Under the pieces are notes generated by a model that saw nothing but the letters and a program-made list of their open reading frames with translations, had not been told where the DNA came from and made no database searches. The position numbers were made by a program, and so were the translations under genes. A stretch of DNA of 52,181 nt from Atopobiaceae bacterium (GTDB lineage Bacteria; Actinomycetota; Coriobacteriia; Coriobacteriales; Atopobiaceae), in the NCBI GenBank assembly GCA_017513965.1, contig JAFWMI010000299.1, positions 1-52,181 on the forward strand, read 5' to 3'. This document shows, piece after piece, positions 6,842 to 15,977 of the stretch (position 1 is its first letter; each line of letters starts with the position of its first letter).

Positions 6842-9403
6842 ATGGCAAAGGAACTCAATCGTCTTCTTACGTTTGTGATCGCGCTTGCTCTTTGCGCCAC
6901 TTGCACTCCCACTGCAGGCATTGCCGAAGAGCTGCAAAACACGAACGACCAAGACGAAGCGATGCCCGTCCTCATGTATCGTTTGCATGCCCAGGGCGAA
7001 GCAGATCTCTTGGAAGACGACCCTTGGTACATGTATGACGCAGACAGCCAAGAGTCAACGGCATTCGAACAAGAACTCGACTTTGCCCCCGGGGAGGAGG
7101 CTCTCCCAAACGACACGCAAGACGCTGAGGCCGCGTACGACGAAACACTCGCAGTGGCAAGCGATGAGACCCCTCTGCCCGCTTTTGACAATATGCCGGC
7201 AGCCGATGAGAACACCAACGAAAGCATGGCAACGCAAGCCGAACAAGAGGAGCAGCCTTCGGACGGTGAGGACGCCGCACAGCAGACCAACGGCAACGCA
7301 TGCCTTGATGGCGTACAGCTCAAGCTCTCGGATGGTTTTGCTGGCGTCTTGTACCGCATACGCACGCTCGACGGCTCGTGGCCTGAGGCGTGGGAGCACG
7401 ACGGCACCTATGTATTCGCAGAAAATGGCATCTCGGCAATCCAGATTCGCCTGAGCGAAGAGCTCGGAGCGGAATACGACGTGTGGTATCGCGCCTGCAC
7501 GAAGACTGGCGAATGGCTGGGATGGGCACGCAATGGCGAGGACGCGGGTTCCAGCAGCGAGCTTCTTGCCAGCATGCAAACCGTCATCCTCAAAAAGGGC
7601 GAAGACGCACCTCAGGACAGCCAGCTCCCTGCATACAAGACGGATGCCGAGCAGACGCCCTCCCAGGCCGACGAGTCTTCCGTAACGGAGGAAGTATCCG
7701 AGGAGGCAGAGCTCGAGACGTCCGAGAGCGTAGCCGTTCAGGACGTCGAGGTCATCGAAGAGAAGACCTCGAATAAAACAACGACGAACAAAAACACCCT
7801 GAAGACGCAAGCGAGCACCACAACTCCCTATGTTGCCTACAGGACTCGCATGCGCGCAGAGAAATGGAGCAAGTGGGTCAAGAACGGTGTCACAAGCGGC
7901 GGCGTAGACAGTGGCCGACGCATGGAGGGCGTACGGCTCAAGCTCAAGGGCGTCGAGGGCGGCATTGCCTATAAGGTTTGCTTACAAAACAAGAAGTGGT
8001 CCCAAGGCTGGGTACGCAATGGAAAGGTTGCAGGCATGCCCGGCAAGGAGATGCGTATTGAGGCCATACGCATCAGGCTCACCGGTGCGGCCAAGAGGCA
8101 ATACGACGTGTACTATCGTGCATACGTTCCCTTCATCGGCTGGATGGGATGGGCAAGCAACGGCGCCGTCGCCGGCTCAACCGGGTTCTCGTATCGCATG
8201 GAAGGCTTGCAAGTCGTCTTGGTAGAGAAGGGCACACAAGCCCCATCCAACGCCGATGCCGTTACGCCCATCCCCTGCTTTGGAAACATAACTGTCTCCT
8301 ACGCAGCCAATCTCAAAAACGATGGTTGGCAGCCTGAGGTAACTGACGGTACGGTTGCCGGCGTGGCAAACAAGAGCTCTCGCATACAGCAGCTCAGTGC
8401 AAGCCTCTCGGTGGGAAACGGCATTCGCTACGCCACCTGCACCAACGGAGGGTCGTTCTCCAAATGGCAGCATAACGGCGCAGTCGCGGGAACAAGCGGA
8501 AAAAACCTTACCGCCGTTCGCTTCCAACTCCGGGGAGCCATAAAGTCTCATTACAACATTTGGTATCGAACGTACGTTAAGGGTAAGGGATGGCTCGGAT
8601 GGGCCAAGAACGGCAAGAAGGCCGGATCTGACTCCGCACAAAACCCCATAGGCGCGATCCAGATCAAGGTACTCCGCAAATCGGCAAAGGCACCGGGCAC
8701 CACGTTGAGAGCCTATGCGATCACCAAGCAGCTCAACGGCGTGGACGTGTATGGCGGAGACTACAGCCTCGGCTTTAACGCCAAAACCGTTACGGCCGAC
8801 TTCGTGATCATCAAGGCCACGCAGGGATATGGCGACATCTACTACTCGCCCAAGAACGGCTACAAGCAGCTTGCAAATGACGCCCTTGCATCAGGAAAGC
8901 TGATTGGCTTCTACCACTACGCGGAGGGCCGCGACGCCAAGAAGGAAGCGCAGTACTTCTATGACGCCATCAAGGAGTACAAGGGCAGGGCCATAGCCTG
9001 TCTTGACTGGGAGGGATACGGCCCCAGCGATCCCAACAATCCATACTTTGGCTCTGGCATCGACGTAACATGGTGCAAAACCTTCCTCACCGAGATTCAG
9101 CGCCTCTTTGGCGGAACGCCCTTCCTCTACACGGGCAAGAACGAGACAAACACCTACAACTGGTCCTCTGTCGCCAAGAAGTTCCCCCTGTGGGGCGCCG
9201 AGTACGCATACGAGGACTACGTGTACCAAGGCTACGAGACCAATCCATGGCAGTCCTCAAGGCCGTGGGGAGCATGGGGTTCCAAGCCGACCATCTTCCA
9301 GTACGGAGCCGTAAACCCCAAGCCCAATAACGGCGGCGTCAACAACTTGGACGCAGACGTCTTCTATGGGTCCGTCTCCGACTGGAAGGCGTATTGCAGA
9401 TAA
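6842..9403 (+). CDS. Secreted ChW-repeat muramidase, GH25 lysozyme domain
   Basis: The 853-residue protein begins with a signal peptide (KELNRLLTFVIALALCATCTP) cut near TAGIAEE. An acidic, Glu-rich linker region follows. Several clostridial-hydrophobic-Trp (ChW) repeats occur at about residues 150-250 and 335-630, recognisable by recurring GW.GWA.NG..AGS and WYRAY/YYRAY segments. The C-terminal GH25 domain begins near residue 640 (LNGVDVYGGDYSLGFNAKTV) and includes VIIKATQGYGD, GFYHYAEG and the catalytic-type ACLDWEGYG, so it should cleave the glycan strand of peptidoglycan. ChW repeats are thought to bind cell-surface polymers. The start at 6842 follows TTGGAGGTGTTCC; an upstream in-frame start would spoil the signal peptide. 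Confidence 0.93.
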   Translation: MAKELNRLLTFVIALALCATCTPTAGIAEELQNTNDQDEAMPVLMYRLHAQGEADLLEDDPWYMYDADSQESTAFEQELDFAPGEEALPNDTQDAEAAYDETLAVASDETPLPAFDNMPAADENTNESMATQAEQEEQPSDGEDAAQQTNGNACLDGVQLKLSDGFAGVLYRIRTLDGSWPEAWEHDGTYVFAENGISAIQIRLSEELGAEYDVWYRACTKTGEWLGWARNGEDAGSSSELLASMQTVILKKGEDAPQDSQLPAYKTDAEQTPSQADESSVTEEVSEEAELETSESVAVQDVEVIEEKTSNKTTTNKNTLKTQASTTTPYVAYRTRMRAEKWSKWVKNGVTSGGVDSGRRMEGVRLKLKGVEGGIAYKVCLQNKKWSQGWVRNGKVAGMPGKEMRIEAIRIRLTGAAKRQYDVYYRAYVPFIGWMGWASNGAVAGSTGFSYRMEGLQVVLVEKGTQAPSNADAVTPIPCFGNITVSYAANLKNDGWQPEVTDGTVAGVANKSSRIQQLSASLSVGNGIRYATCTNGGSFSKWQHNGAVAGTSGKNLTAVRFQLRGAIKSHYNIWYRTYVKGKGWLGWAKNGKKAGSDSAQNPIGAIQIKVLRKSAKAPGTTLRAYAITKQLNGVDVYGGDYSLGFNAKTVTADFVIIKATQGYGDIYYSPKNGYKQLANDALASGKLIGFYHYAEGRDAKKEAQYFYDAIKEYKGRAIACLDWEGYGPSDPNNPYFGSGIDVTWCKTFLTEIQRLFGGTPFLYTGKNETNTYNWSSVAKKFPLWGAEYAYEDYVYQGYETNPWQSSRPWGAWGSKPTIFQYGAVNPKPNNGGVNNLDADVFYGSVSDWKAYCR

Positions 9404-9420
9404 CGCAGCAATCGCAAAAC

Positions 9421-10254
9421 TCAACGTAACCCGTAGGCCTCGCTCAAATATTGGGCGAGGCCTCCTTGGTTGTTGTCCCCCGCCACATGGTTAGCGACCG
9501 CCATGACCGCAGGTCGTGCGTTTGCCATAGCCACCCCATCGCCTGCAGCCACAAGCATGGGTATGTCATTCTCTGCATCACCAAATGCCACGACGTCTTT
9601 TGTGCTCAAGCCCGCATGGTCGCATATCCAGCCAAGCGCATATCCCTTGGAGACGCCCACCGCCTGGAGCTCGAAGTTCTTCACGTGCCCGCTTGCCACC
9701 GAAAAGCCGGGTACCGCCGCTATGGCCTCACGCAGGGCCTGTTGATCCTGAGGGGTATGCCAAAAGCACGTGATCTTCTCTATGGCGCGCACGCGTGCAA
9801 CGATTTGCGGAACCGTGAGGTCCACCGGTTTGCGCACGCGACGAAGGACCGCAAGGCTCGGTTCGTCTATGCCATAACCGCCCATGGCCTCGTAGCGGCA
9901 TCGCTCTGCCAGCACTTCCCCGTCGGCAAAAACGTCGAAGGTGACCTCGAGGTCTTTAACGAGACCGTAGAGGGCAAGGACCGCCGACTTTTCCATGGCC
10001 TCGAGGTGCAACACCCTCTGACTTCGAGCGTCATGAATCACCGCACCGTTTGAACCCACGGCAAAGCGCGTGGCCTCATGCATAAGGACACGTTCTGGTA
10101 CGGCGCTCACCGGACGACCCGTGCAGGGCACGAAGGGAATACCCAGGCGTGCCAACACGTCCAGCATATGCAAGTTCGCCTGCGGAATGCTCTTGTCGTA
10201 GGCCAAGAACGTGTCGTCCATGTCGGCAAAAACCGCTCGAGGCGCCCCAGTCAT
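9421..10254 (-). CDS. HAD-family sugar-phosphatase-like hydrolase (Cof type)
   Basis: The 277-residue protein has the HAD motif I FADMDDTFL at its N-terminus, motif II PCTGR, a C2-type cap domain, and motif III/IV GYALGWICDHAG...VVAFGDAENDIPML. These are the signatures of Cof-like phosphatases acting on sugar phosphates or flavin/pyridoxal phosphates. The ATG at 10252-10254 lies 4 nt after the stop of the citrate synthase gene, with a GAGG site inside that gene's last codons, so translation is probably coupled. The true substrate cannot be inferred. Confidence 0.9.
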   Translation of the reverse strand: MTGAPRAVFADMDDTFLAYDKSIPQANLHMLDVLARLGIPFVPCTGRPVSAVPERVLMHEATRFAVGSNGAVIHDARSQRVLHLEAMEKSAVLALYGLVKDLEVTFDVFADGEVLAERCRYEAMGGYGIDEPSLAVLRRVRKPVDLTVPQIVARVRAIEKITCFWHTPQDQQALREAIAAVPGFSVASGHVKNFELQAVGVSKGYALGWICDHAGLSTKDVVAFGDAENDIPMLVAAGDGVAMANARPAVMAVANHVAGDNNQGGLAQYLSEAYGLR

Positions 10255-10258
10255 GCCA

Positions 10259-11713
10259 TTAGCCTCGGTCGTCAATCGACGGATAGTCGCGTTTGACAAT
10301 GCAGCTGTTATACGCCGGGCGAATAATGCGCCCCGCCGCATACAGCTCCTCCATGCGGTGCGCCGCCCAGCCCGCCATACGCGCAATGGCAAAGATGGGC
10401 GTGTACATACTATGGGGTACGTCCAGCATGGAGTACACAAATCCAGTGTACATGTCGATGTTGGCGCACACTGGCTTGGTGATGCCGCGCACGTCGCGCA
10501 TGACCTCGGGAGCAAGCCGTTCCACACGCTCAATGAGGTCGAGCTCGTCGCTAATGTCACGCTCCTCGGCCAGCTTGCGTGCGTACTTCTTCACAATCTG
10601 CGCCCTGGGGTCGCTCATGGTATACACGGCATGTCCCATGCCGTAGATAAGGCCCGAGCCGTCAAAGGCCTCTTTGCGAAGGATACGTGCCAAATACGAG
10701 GCGACCTCGTCGTCGTTGGCCCAGTCGTAGACGTTGTGCTCGATGTCGGCGAACATCTCGCCCACCTTGTAGTTTGCCCCACCGTGCTTTGGCCCCTTGA
10801 GCGAGCCAATCGCAGCTGAATAGGCCGAGTAAGCATCGGTTCCGGAGGAAGAGAGTACGCGACAGGTAAAGGTGGAGTTGTTGCCACCGCCATGCTCCGC
10901 ATGCAGCATGAGCATAACGTCCAACAGCATCGCTTCATCGTGAGTAAAGTCGCGCTTGCCTCGCAACACGTCCAGCACCGTCTCGGCAATGGAGTAGCCC
11001 TCGCGAACGGGAGGCACCACAAGACGCTTCTCGTTTTGAGTCGCGGTGATTGCCGCCTGCGCGATGGCCGCAATACGAGGCAACCTGCTCAGCAGGGTAA
11101 TGGCCACGTCTATCTCGTGCTGTGCCGTGGTGTTGTCTGGATCCTCGTCGAAGGAATACATGAGCAGCGTTGCGCGCTGCAGGATGTTCATGATGGAATG
11201 CGATGCGGATGTGCGGGGAAACACGTGCAAAAAGCCCTCCGGCAGCAAACGACGTATGTCCAAGCGCTCGTTGAAGTCGGCCAATTGCTCGCGATTGGGC
11301 AGCTCGCCAGAAAGCAGCAGGTAGGCGACTTCCTCGTACCCAAAGCGCCCGTCCTCCTGAGAACCGCGCACGAGCGCTTCCATATCGTAGCCACGCAACA
11401 CCAGGCGCCCCTCATCGGGCACGACGCGTCCGTCAATCTTCTCGTAGCCATGGACGTTGGAAATGGTGGTGAGTCCCACGAGCACGCCAGAGCCATCCGA
11501 GTTGCGCAGGCCGCGCTTTACGTGCAGATCCCGGTATAGGTTGGGGGGCACTTGGTCCACCTCGGCATAGCCTTCGTACAGCTGATCCGAGACGACTCCG
11601 CGTCCTACGCCCACGCTTGGCATAGGATGCACGTCGCGCATGTTCTCCAGTGCTGATGTCTCTTGTTTCGTTAGAACCGGCCACTTGTGATCTTTGGACA
11701 CATGAAACGACAT
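10259..11713 (-). CDS. gltA: Citrate synthase
   Basis: This enzyme condenses oxaloacetate and acetyl-CoA (or propionyl-CoA in methylcitrate synthases). The 484-residue product has the three catalytic blocks: HAEHGGGNNSTF, GPKHGGAN and GMGHAVYTMSDPRA, then a C-terminal region with NIDMYTGFVYSMLDVP. It is about 50 residues longer than many bacterial enzymes because of an N-terminal extension (about residues 1-60) with LYEGYAEVDQVPPNLYRDLHVKRGLRN. GAGGAGG precedes the ATG. It lies 29 nt downstream of the ACT-domain gene and directly upstream of the HAD gene, so the three form an operon. In an anaerobic coriobacterium it probably feeds glutamate synthesis rather than a full TCA cycle. Confidence 0.93.
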   Translation of the reverse strand: MSFHVSKDHKWPVLTKQETSALENMRDVHPMPSVGVGRGVVSDQLYEGYAEVDQVPPNLYRDLHVKRGLRNSDGSGVLVGLTTISNVHGYEKIDGRVVPDEGRLVLRGYDMEALVRGSQEDGRFGYEEVAYLLLSGELPNREQLADFNERLDIRRLLPEGFLHVFPRTSASHSIMNILQRATLLMYSFDEDPDNTTAQHEIDVAITLLSRLPRIAAIAQAAITATQNEKRLVVPPVREGYSIAETVLDVLRGKRDFTHDEAMLLDVMLMLHAEHGGGNNSTFTCRVLSSSGTDAYSAYSAAIGSLKGPKHGGANYKVGEMFADIEHNVYDWANDDEVASYLARILRKEAFDGSGLIYGMGHAVYTMSDPRAQIVKKYARKLAEERDISDELDLIERVERLAPEVMRDVRGITKPVCANIDMYTGFVYSMLDVPHSMYTPIFAIARMAGWAAHRMEELYAAGRIIRPAYNSCIVKRDYPSIDDRG

Positions 11714-11742
11714 GCGGCCTCCTCGTTTATTTTCCGTGAATG

Positions 11743-12039
11743 CTACAGTCGATACATATAGTTGAAGACTTCTTCTCGCTGCATGGTTATCTGCACGCCG
11801 AGCTCTTTGGATAGCCCGCTGAGCTGTTCCTGCAACTCGGCAAACACTGCCGCGGCATCTCCAAGGTCAACCAGCATGGTCATGGTAAAGATGCCCTGCA
11901 GAATGGTCTGCGAAATATCGAGGATGTTGGCATCATGATCTGCCAACGCGCCGGCAACTGCCGCGACGATGCCCGAACGATCGCTACCGAGCACCGTTAT
12001 GATGGCGCGATTTGTGGAATCACCGCCGCCGATAGCCAT
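11743..12039 (-). CDS. ACT-domain protein (UPF0237 type)
   Basis: The 98-residue protein is a single ACT regulatory fold: RAIITVLGSDRSGIVAAVAGALADHDANILDISQ followed by FTMTMLVDL. UPF0237 members resemble the glycine-cleavage repressor ACT domain and often sit beside a PFL-like (UPF0210) gene, which is absent here. Here it precedes citrate synthase, so a role in sensing an amino acid near glutamate metabolism is possible but is inference. GAAGGAGGACTT gives a strong ribosome site. Confidence 0.88.
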   Translation of the reverse strand: MAIGGGDSTNRAIITVLGSDRSGIVAAVAGALADHDANILDISQTILQGIFTMTMLVDLGDAAAVFAELQEQLSGLSKELGVQITMQREEVFNYMYRL

Positions 12040-12109
12040 AGAAGTCCTCCTTCATGGTGTATGTATGGCACGCTATTTTAGCTCACAATACGCAAAAGGC
12101 GTATGCGCG

Positions 12110-12610
12110 TTAGTTGTTCAAAACTCCCTCATCATCGTAGCGCTCAAACAACATGCGCACGTCGTCTATGGGCATCTCCAACGCAACGGAGAGCTCCTCA
12201 AGAGAGCGCTGGCTCGCCTGCTTGAGTATGCGCTCGTAGACCACGGGAGGCTTCTTGTTGCGAGCCTTCGTTTGGGCAATACGGTGCCTAAACGTCTTTA
12301 CAATGCGCACCGAATCCCTGCAGGACCCGCGACGAATCTCCTGCTTGAAGTGCTCCTCTTCCAAGGCGTTGCTCTTGGCCTCAAAACCATCCATTGTCAT
12401 GGTTGGATACTGCTCTATGATCTCTAACGCCTCATCGTGAGAAAGAATTGGACGAAGCTTGTCTTCGTTCGCCACAGGATAGCTAATGCGCATGGGATGG
12501 CGCTGCCCGATGGGAAGGAGCTGGTACACTTCGATGGGATTCTCTGCCACACCCTCGACCCTGCAAACGCCCTGACCCGGATGAACGATGTATTCGCCAA
12601 CGCTGTACAT
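12110..12610 (-). CDS. carD: CarD-family transcriptional regulator
   Basis: CarD proteins bind the RNA polymerase beta subunit and stabilise open promoter complexes. The N-terminal Tudor-like RNAP-interaction domain is clear: MYSVGEYIVHPGQGVCRVEGV. The helical C-terminal domain follows (SYPVANEDKLRPILSHDEA to the end); total 166 residues, normal for the family. I use the ATG at 12608-12610, preceded by GGAAGGAG; five more codons upstream are open but less likely. An extended -10 promoter lies just upstream. Confidence 0.92.
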   Translation of the reverse strand: MYSVGEYIVHPGQGVCRVEGVAENPIEVYQLLPIGQRHPMRISYPVANEDKLRPILSHDEALEIIEQYPTMTMDGFEAKSNALEEEHFKQEIRRGSCRDSVRIVKTFRHRIAQTKARNKKPPVVYERILKQASQRSLEELSVALEMPIDDVRMLFERYDDEGVLNN

Positions 12611-12631
12611 ACAAACTCCTTCCAATCGCCG

Positions 12632-12646
12632 ATGGTATTATACCAT
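12632..12646 (-). promoter_or_regulatory. Extended -10 promoter of carD inside a palindrome
   Basis: Read on the minus strand, TGGTATAAT gives a TGn extended -10 element (hexamer at 12637-12642), 27-32 nt before the carD start codon. It is embedded in the palindrome ATGGTAT-T-ATACCAT, which would place a dimeric regulator right on the -10. No good -35 is visible. Confidence 0.6.
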
Positions 12647-12754
12647 ATGCCTAGAGTTTTATGTATTTTTCATAATGCATCTTGTGATGCAGGACCCATG
12701 TCCTTATTTTAGATTGTTTCTTTATGTAAGCCCGCTTATACACATGTGTCAAAA

Positions 12755-12794
12755 ACAACAGGAGCGCCTGAGGCAAACAAGCCCTTGGCGCTCC
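12755..12794 (-). terminator. Terminator of the tannase-like gene
   Basis: GGAGCGCC (12761-12768) pairs with GGCGCTCC (12787-12794). On the minus strand it is followed by TGTTGTTTTTG, as expected for an intrinsic terminator 36 nt after the stop codon at 12830. Confidence 0.75.
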
Positions 12795-12829
12795 ACTTGG
12801 TCAAGCTGTTTTGCTTGGAATCACTCTGG

Positions 12830-14737
12830 TTACTTCGCTTCGCAGCACGCAATCATCCATGCTACGAGGTTTTCCTCGGCGGTACCGCTTTCCTCCGCCA
12901 ACTCATGCCCCTGTCCCCACACGGGAGTAAATGCCACATCCGCGACCCCGTCGTAGTGCTTGAGGGCAAGCGAGAGGTTGAGCTCCGTGCACAGGGCCGT
13001 GTCGGTTTGGAAGATGCCCGAGTTTATGCGCCAGTGAGGGGCAACGGCGGCAGTGCCGTATCCATCGTAGGTGCCACTCACATAGTAGAGCGGGTTAAAC
13101 ATGCGCATACGGGTGATCATGTCGGTCTCGAGGGAGTCGAGCTCGATGAGGTCGCCCGTCCACTCGCGCACGAGCGAGTCGTCCCAATCGTCCATCTTCG
13201 CATAATCGTCGCGATGTTCAACGAGCTGGTCGCAAACCATTTGGCTAAAGTGCAGGCAGCCTGCCTCATCGATGCCAAAGAGCTGGTTCTCCACGGTAGA
13301 GCGGTCAATGCCATCGAAGGCGCACACGTCTTTGGCGGCTCGTTTGAGTCGATTCACGAAGTCGGCAATGCTCGAGATGCGCACCGCGCCGCTTCGCTGG
13401 TTATACGTAAGCCACCACGAGTTATTGTTGAGCTCGTTGATGTAGTCTTCCTGCGTCGCGTACACAACGGACTCGATCCGTGTCTTCCCACCATTGGACA
13501 CCTCGTCCTTTTGGACGCCGGTGGCAGCCTGCGCAGACGCATCGCTTGTTACCACCTCCACGTCCGAGGTTCCTGCGCCAGCGCTCAGAAGATTAGGATC
13601 ACCTGGGAAGCTTGCGTTCGTTACGTGGTTGGGCGTATGCGTGTAGGGGAACTTCGTGCGTTCAAAGAAGCTCTGTGCGGATGCCTCGATGCACTTGAGC
13701 ACCTGTTCGTAATAGCTTCCGTCGGCATACATCTCCGCAGACGTCTCGTCCAGCGTAAGCTCTTGGTCGGCTTCGTCACGCAGGTCCATCTCGTTGATAT
13801 ATGCACCATAGGCACGTGCCAAGTCTAGGGACATCGTCTTGGTCCAAGTCCCTTCGGCACGCGTGTTGTCGTTCTCATACTGCCCCATCATCCACTCGTA
13901 CGAGGCATCTGCGGTGTCAAACGAGGTAATGGGGCACCAAGAGGCAGAACCAAAGGTCTTGTCCGAGATTGCGTTGCCTTCTGCATCATGTGTCACGGCG
14001 CCGATGGCTTCCAAATAGGGCGCATAGAGCTCGGAATCGCCGCTCGTGCCCATAAGAGAACTCACGCCACCGCCCATGCTAAAGCCAAAGGTGAAGATGC
14101 GCACGGGGTCAATTGGCAAAACGCTTGCGTTGTAGCGCAAAAACCTCACGGCCGCCTTGAGGTCCACCACCGGCCACGGTGCCCCACCCGAGAACACATC
14201 GTTGCTTCCGCTCTCGAACCCGGAGCTCCGCCCTCTAAAGCCTGCGTAAACGTACACGAATCCAGCGTTCAGGTAGTTGCTCAGTCCCGTGTAGCCGTAG
14301 GAGGTGGGGCTGCTCTGTGGGCCGAGCGTACCCGAGTTTATGGGCATGGCCACTGGGGCGGTGGAGGCCGTAAACCCTCCTACCTTCGCAGACGTGTTGA
14401 TCGTGCATGCGTACGTCTTCCCATGCTCCTTTGCCACAAAGTACGCACCGGGCACGAAGATGGCTAGCGTTTCGCAACTCCCGGAACCAGGCTTGAGGCA
14501 ATAGGGCAGGCCAAGCTGATAAAACACGTCGTGCGCCTTGTCGTACTTCCAGGCGGTAACGTCTATTGCCAAGCTCTCAAACTCGTTGAGGTCAACCTTC
14601 TCCTTGTCCTCGTCCTTGTTCGAAGCGTCCGCATTGGTGCCGGTGTTCTGCTCTTCCCCAGCAGAGGCGCACGCCGTAAGCCCCGCAAGCGCGGCTCCGG
14701 AGGCAAGCGAGACAAACTCTCTTCTGCTACAACGCAT
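12830..14737 (-). CDS. Tat-exported lipoprotein, alpha/beta hydrolase resembling subtype B tannases
   Basis: The N-terminus MRCSRREFVSLASG followed by AALAGLTAC combines a twin-arginine motif with a lipobox, so the folded enzyme should be exported by Tat and lipid-anchored outside the membrane. The body is an alpha/beta hydrolase: oxyanion-type VYAGFRGRSSG, the PVVDLKAAVRFLRYN block, nucleophile elbow GFSMGGG, SWCPITSFDTADASYEW, and a C-terminal WGQGHELAEESG carrying the probable catalytic His. This order matches my recollection of subtype B tannases, which hydrolyse gallate esters. Feruloyl or other ester substrates are possible. The start at 14735-14737 is set by AGGGAGA and the Tat motif. 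It stands alone with its own terminator. Confidence 0.75.
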   Translation of the reverse strand: MRCSRREFVSLASGAALAGLTACASAGEEQNTGTNADASNKDEDKEKVDLNEFESLAIDVTAWKYDKAHDVFYQLGLPYCLKPGSGSCETLAIFVPGAYFVAKEHGKTYACTINTSAKVGGFTASTAPVAMPINSGTLGPQSSPTSYGYTGLSNYLNAGFVYVYAGFRGRSSGFESGSNDVFSGGAPWPVVDLKAAVRFLRYNASVLPIDPVRIFTFGFSMGGGVSSLMGTSGDSELYAPYLEAIGAVTHDAEGNAISDKTFGSASWCPITSFDTADASYEWMMGQYENDNTRAEGTWTKTMSLDLARAYGAYINEMDLRDEADQELTLDETSAEMYADGSYYEQVLKCIEASAQSFFERTKFPYTHTPNHVTNASFPGDPNLLSAGAGTSDVEVVTSDASAQAATGVQKDEVSNGGKTRIESVVYATQEDYINELNNNSWWLTYNQRSGAVRISSIADFVNRLKRAAKDVCAFDGIDRSTVENQLFGIDEAGCLHFSQMVCDQLVEHRDDYAKMDDWDDSLVREWTGDLIELDSLETDMITRMRMFNPLYYVSGTYDGYGTAAVAPHWRINSGIFQTDTALCTELNLSLALKHYDGVADVAFTPVWGQGHELAEESGTAEENLVAWMIACCEAK

Positions 14738-14890
14738 GTGTTTTCTCCCTAGCACAGGTAGATGATCTGGGTTTATTGTACGCATAGCACGACCATTAGA
14801 CCCCTAACCACACGAAAAGCGGGGATATGAGCAGAGCGTCGCAGCCATGGATGCTAGAATCGTGCTTGAGAGAACAAAGGAGGTTTTGTT

Positions 14891-15193
14891 ATGCCCACCC
14901 CCACCAACAACGAGCTTCGTAGGCTTTCCATTCGCTTTGAAGGCGAAGTACAGGGAGTTGGGTTTCGCTGGACAACCAGAAAACTCGCCAACGAGTTGGG
15001 GCTCGCGGGCTGGGTGCGCAACGAATGGGACGGCAGCGTGAGTATGGAGCTGCAAGGCACAAACGACCAAATCGCACGCTTTTTTGGCAAGCTCGCTCAC
15101 GCCTGGGGCTACTACCAGCCCGATTACATAATTGCCGAAAAGGAAGACATTGAGCCGATTGAGGCAGAGAACCTGTTTCGTGTGCGCTTTTGA
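14891..15193 (+). CDS. acyP: Acylphosphatase
   Basis: The 100-residue protein has the full acylphosphatase signature: GEVQGVGFRWTTRKLANELGL, with the phosphate-binding loop and catalytic Arg, then GWVRNEWDGSVSMELQG with the catalytic Asn. It hydrolyses carboxyl-phosphate bonds such as acetyl phosphate. AAAGGAGGTTTTGTT gives a strong ribosome site. It lies upstream of tRNA-Phe but has its own transcript. Confidence 0.95.
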   Translation: MPTPTNNELRRLSIRFEGEVQGVGFRWTTRKLANELGLAGWVRNEWDGSVSMELQGTNDQIARFFGKLAHAWGYYQPDYIIAEKEDIEPIEAENLFRVRF

Positions 15194-15224
15194 GAGGCCC
15201 GCACAATCTTTTCAAAATTTCTTG

Positions 15225-15252
15225 TTGACATGGGCGTAGGGTCTGCTATATT
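15225..15252 (+). promoter_or_regulatory. Promoter of tRNA-Phe
   Basis: TTGACA (15225-15230) and TATATT (15247-15252) are 16 nt apart, and the tRNA begins 17 nt after the -10. This is among the closest matches to the sigma-70 consensus in the window. Confidence 0.85.
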
Positions 15253-15269
15253 TAATTAGCTAATCGAGC

Positions 15270-15345
15270 GGCTGGGTAGCTCAGTTGGTAGAGCAGGGGA
15301 CTGAAAATCCCTGTGTCAGGGGTTCGACTCCCTTCCCAGCCACCA
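15270..15345 (+). tRNA. tRNA-Phe (GAA)
   Basis: The 76 nt fold as a standard cloverleaf: acceptor GGCTGGG with CCCAGCC, D-arm GCTC-AGTTGGTA-GAGC, anticodon loop CTGAAAA with GAA, T-arm AGGGG-TTCGACT-CCCTT, and an encoded CCA end. Its 3' 45 nt form part of the 56-bp duplicated attachment sequence, so the gene stays intact next to an inserted element. Confidence 0.97.
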
Positions 15346-15356
15346 GTGATTCTCCG
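15301..15356 (+). repeat. attL, 56-bp direct repeat
   Basis: Identical to 20614-20669. It begins with CTGAAAATCC in the anticodon arm, runs through the tRNA 3' end and ends 11 nt beyond the CCA. The base before and the bases after differ between copies. Confidence 0.95.
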
Positions 15357-15404
15357 CAGGTAGATGCATATATTTGCACTACCTGCTTTCTTTTAGAATT
15401 ATTC

Positions 15405-15456
15405 TGGCACCACACATAAGCACCATAACTGGCACCAAGGCACGGTTTTTGGTGCC
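15405..15456 (+). repeat. Left array of GCACCA motifs (probable integrase arm sites)
   Basis: Three GCACCA units at about 12-13 nt spacing (15407, 15420, 15432) are nearly the same as an array at 20466-20503 near the other end. The third unit also forms an inverted repeat GGCACCAA/TTGGTGCC (15431-15438, 15449-15456). Direct repeats set near both att sites are typical of arm-type sites bound by the N-terminal domain of tyrosine integrases. Confidence 0.6.
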
Positions 15457-15905
15457 AAAGCGGTGTGCAACCCCCTCATGAGAAAGCGGCAACACAGCGC
15501 AAAAGTGCCGTGCCTCCATCGGTCTGCCAACAAGGATTGTTTGAGGCAATGGTGGGGGGTGTGGTGCATGTCCATGATGCAAAGCATTTCCCTCACCGAA
15601 CCAAATGGAAACGCACAGAATCAATTCTAAGGGGTGTTTGGAGGCAAGCACGATACACATTAGCCATTGGGATTGCATCGCGTCTCAGAGACAAGTGTGA
15701 AGCCCGCAAAACGGTTAACCGCAGGTTTGACGGTTTGGGTACCCCCTACCCCCTAGAATAGGCATCGCCCAAACAGGGACCGGTGCAGGGCATAAATTTA
15801 TTCGCACGTGGTAGTTTTCCAAATCCAAAAAATCCGCACTGCCTTTCTTGGATTGTCGCAGCTTATTCATTGCTTTGGTGCTGTTTCGCATCGAGGCACA
15901 AATGA

Positions 15906-15933
15906 GGGGTGCCGCCACTTAGAGCGGCACCCC
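15906..15933. repeat. Stem-loop in the element's non-coding end
   Basis: GGGGTGCCGC (15906-15915) pairs perfectly with GCGGCACCCC (15924-15933) across an 8-nt loop. There is no T-tract on either side, so a structural role (origin or nick site) is as likely as a terminator for the leftward operon that ends at 16072. Confidence 0.6.
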
Positions 15934-15977
15934 AGCCCACTAGAGAAACCTATGTTATGGCATATATATACGAAAGG

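Noticed and set aside
15379-15761. Two overlapping open frames of about 99 residues in the element's left end
   Set aside because: No ribosome sites, odd composition (runs of His/Pro), and they cross the repeat arrays; better explained as non-coding.
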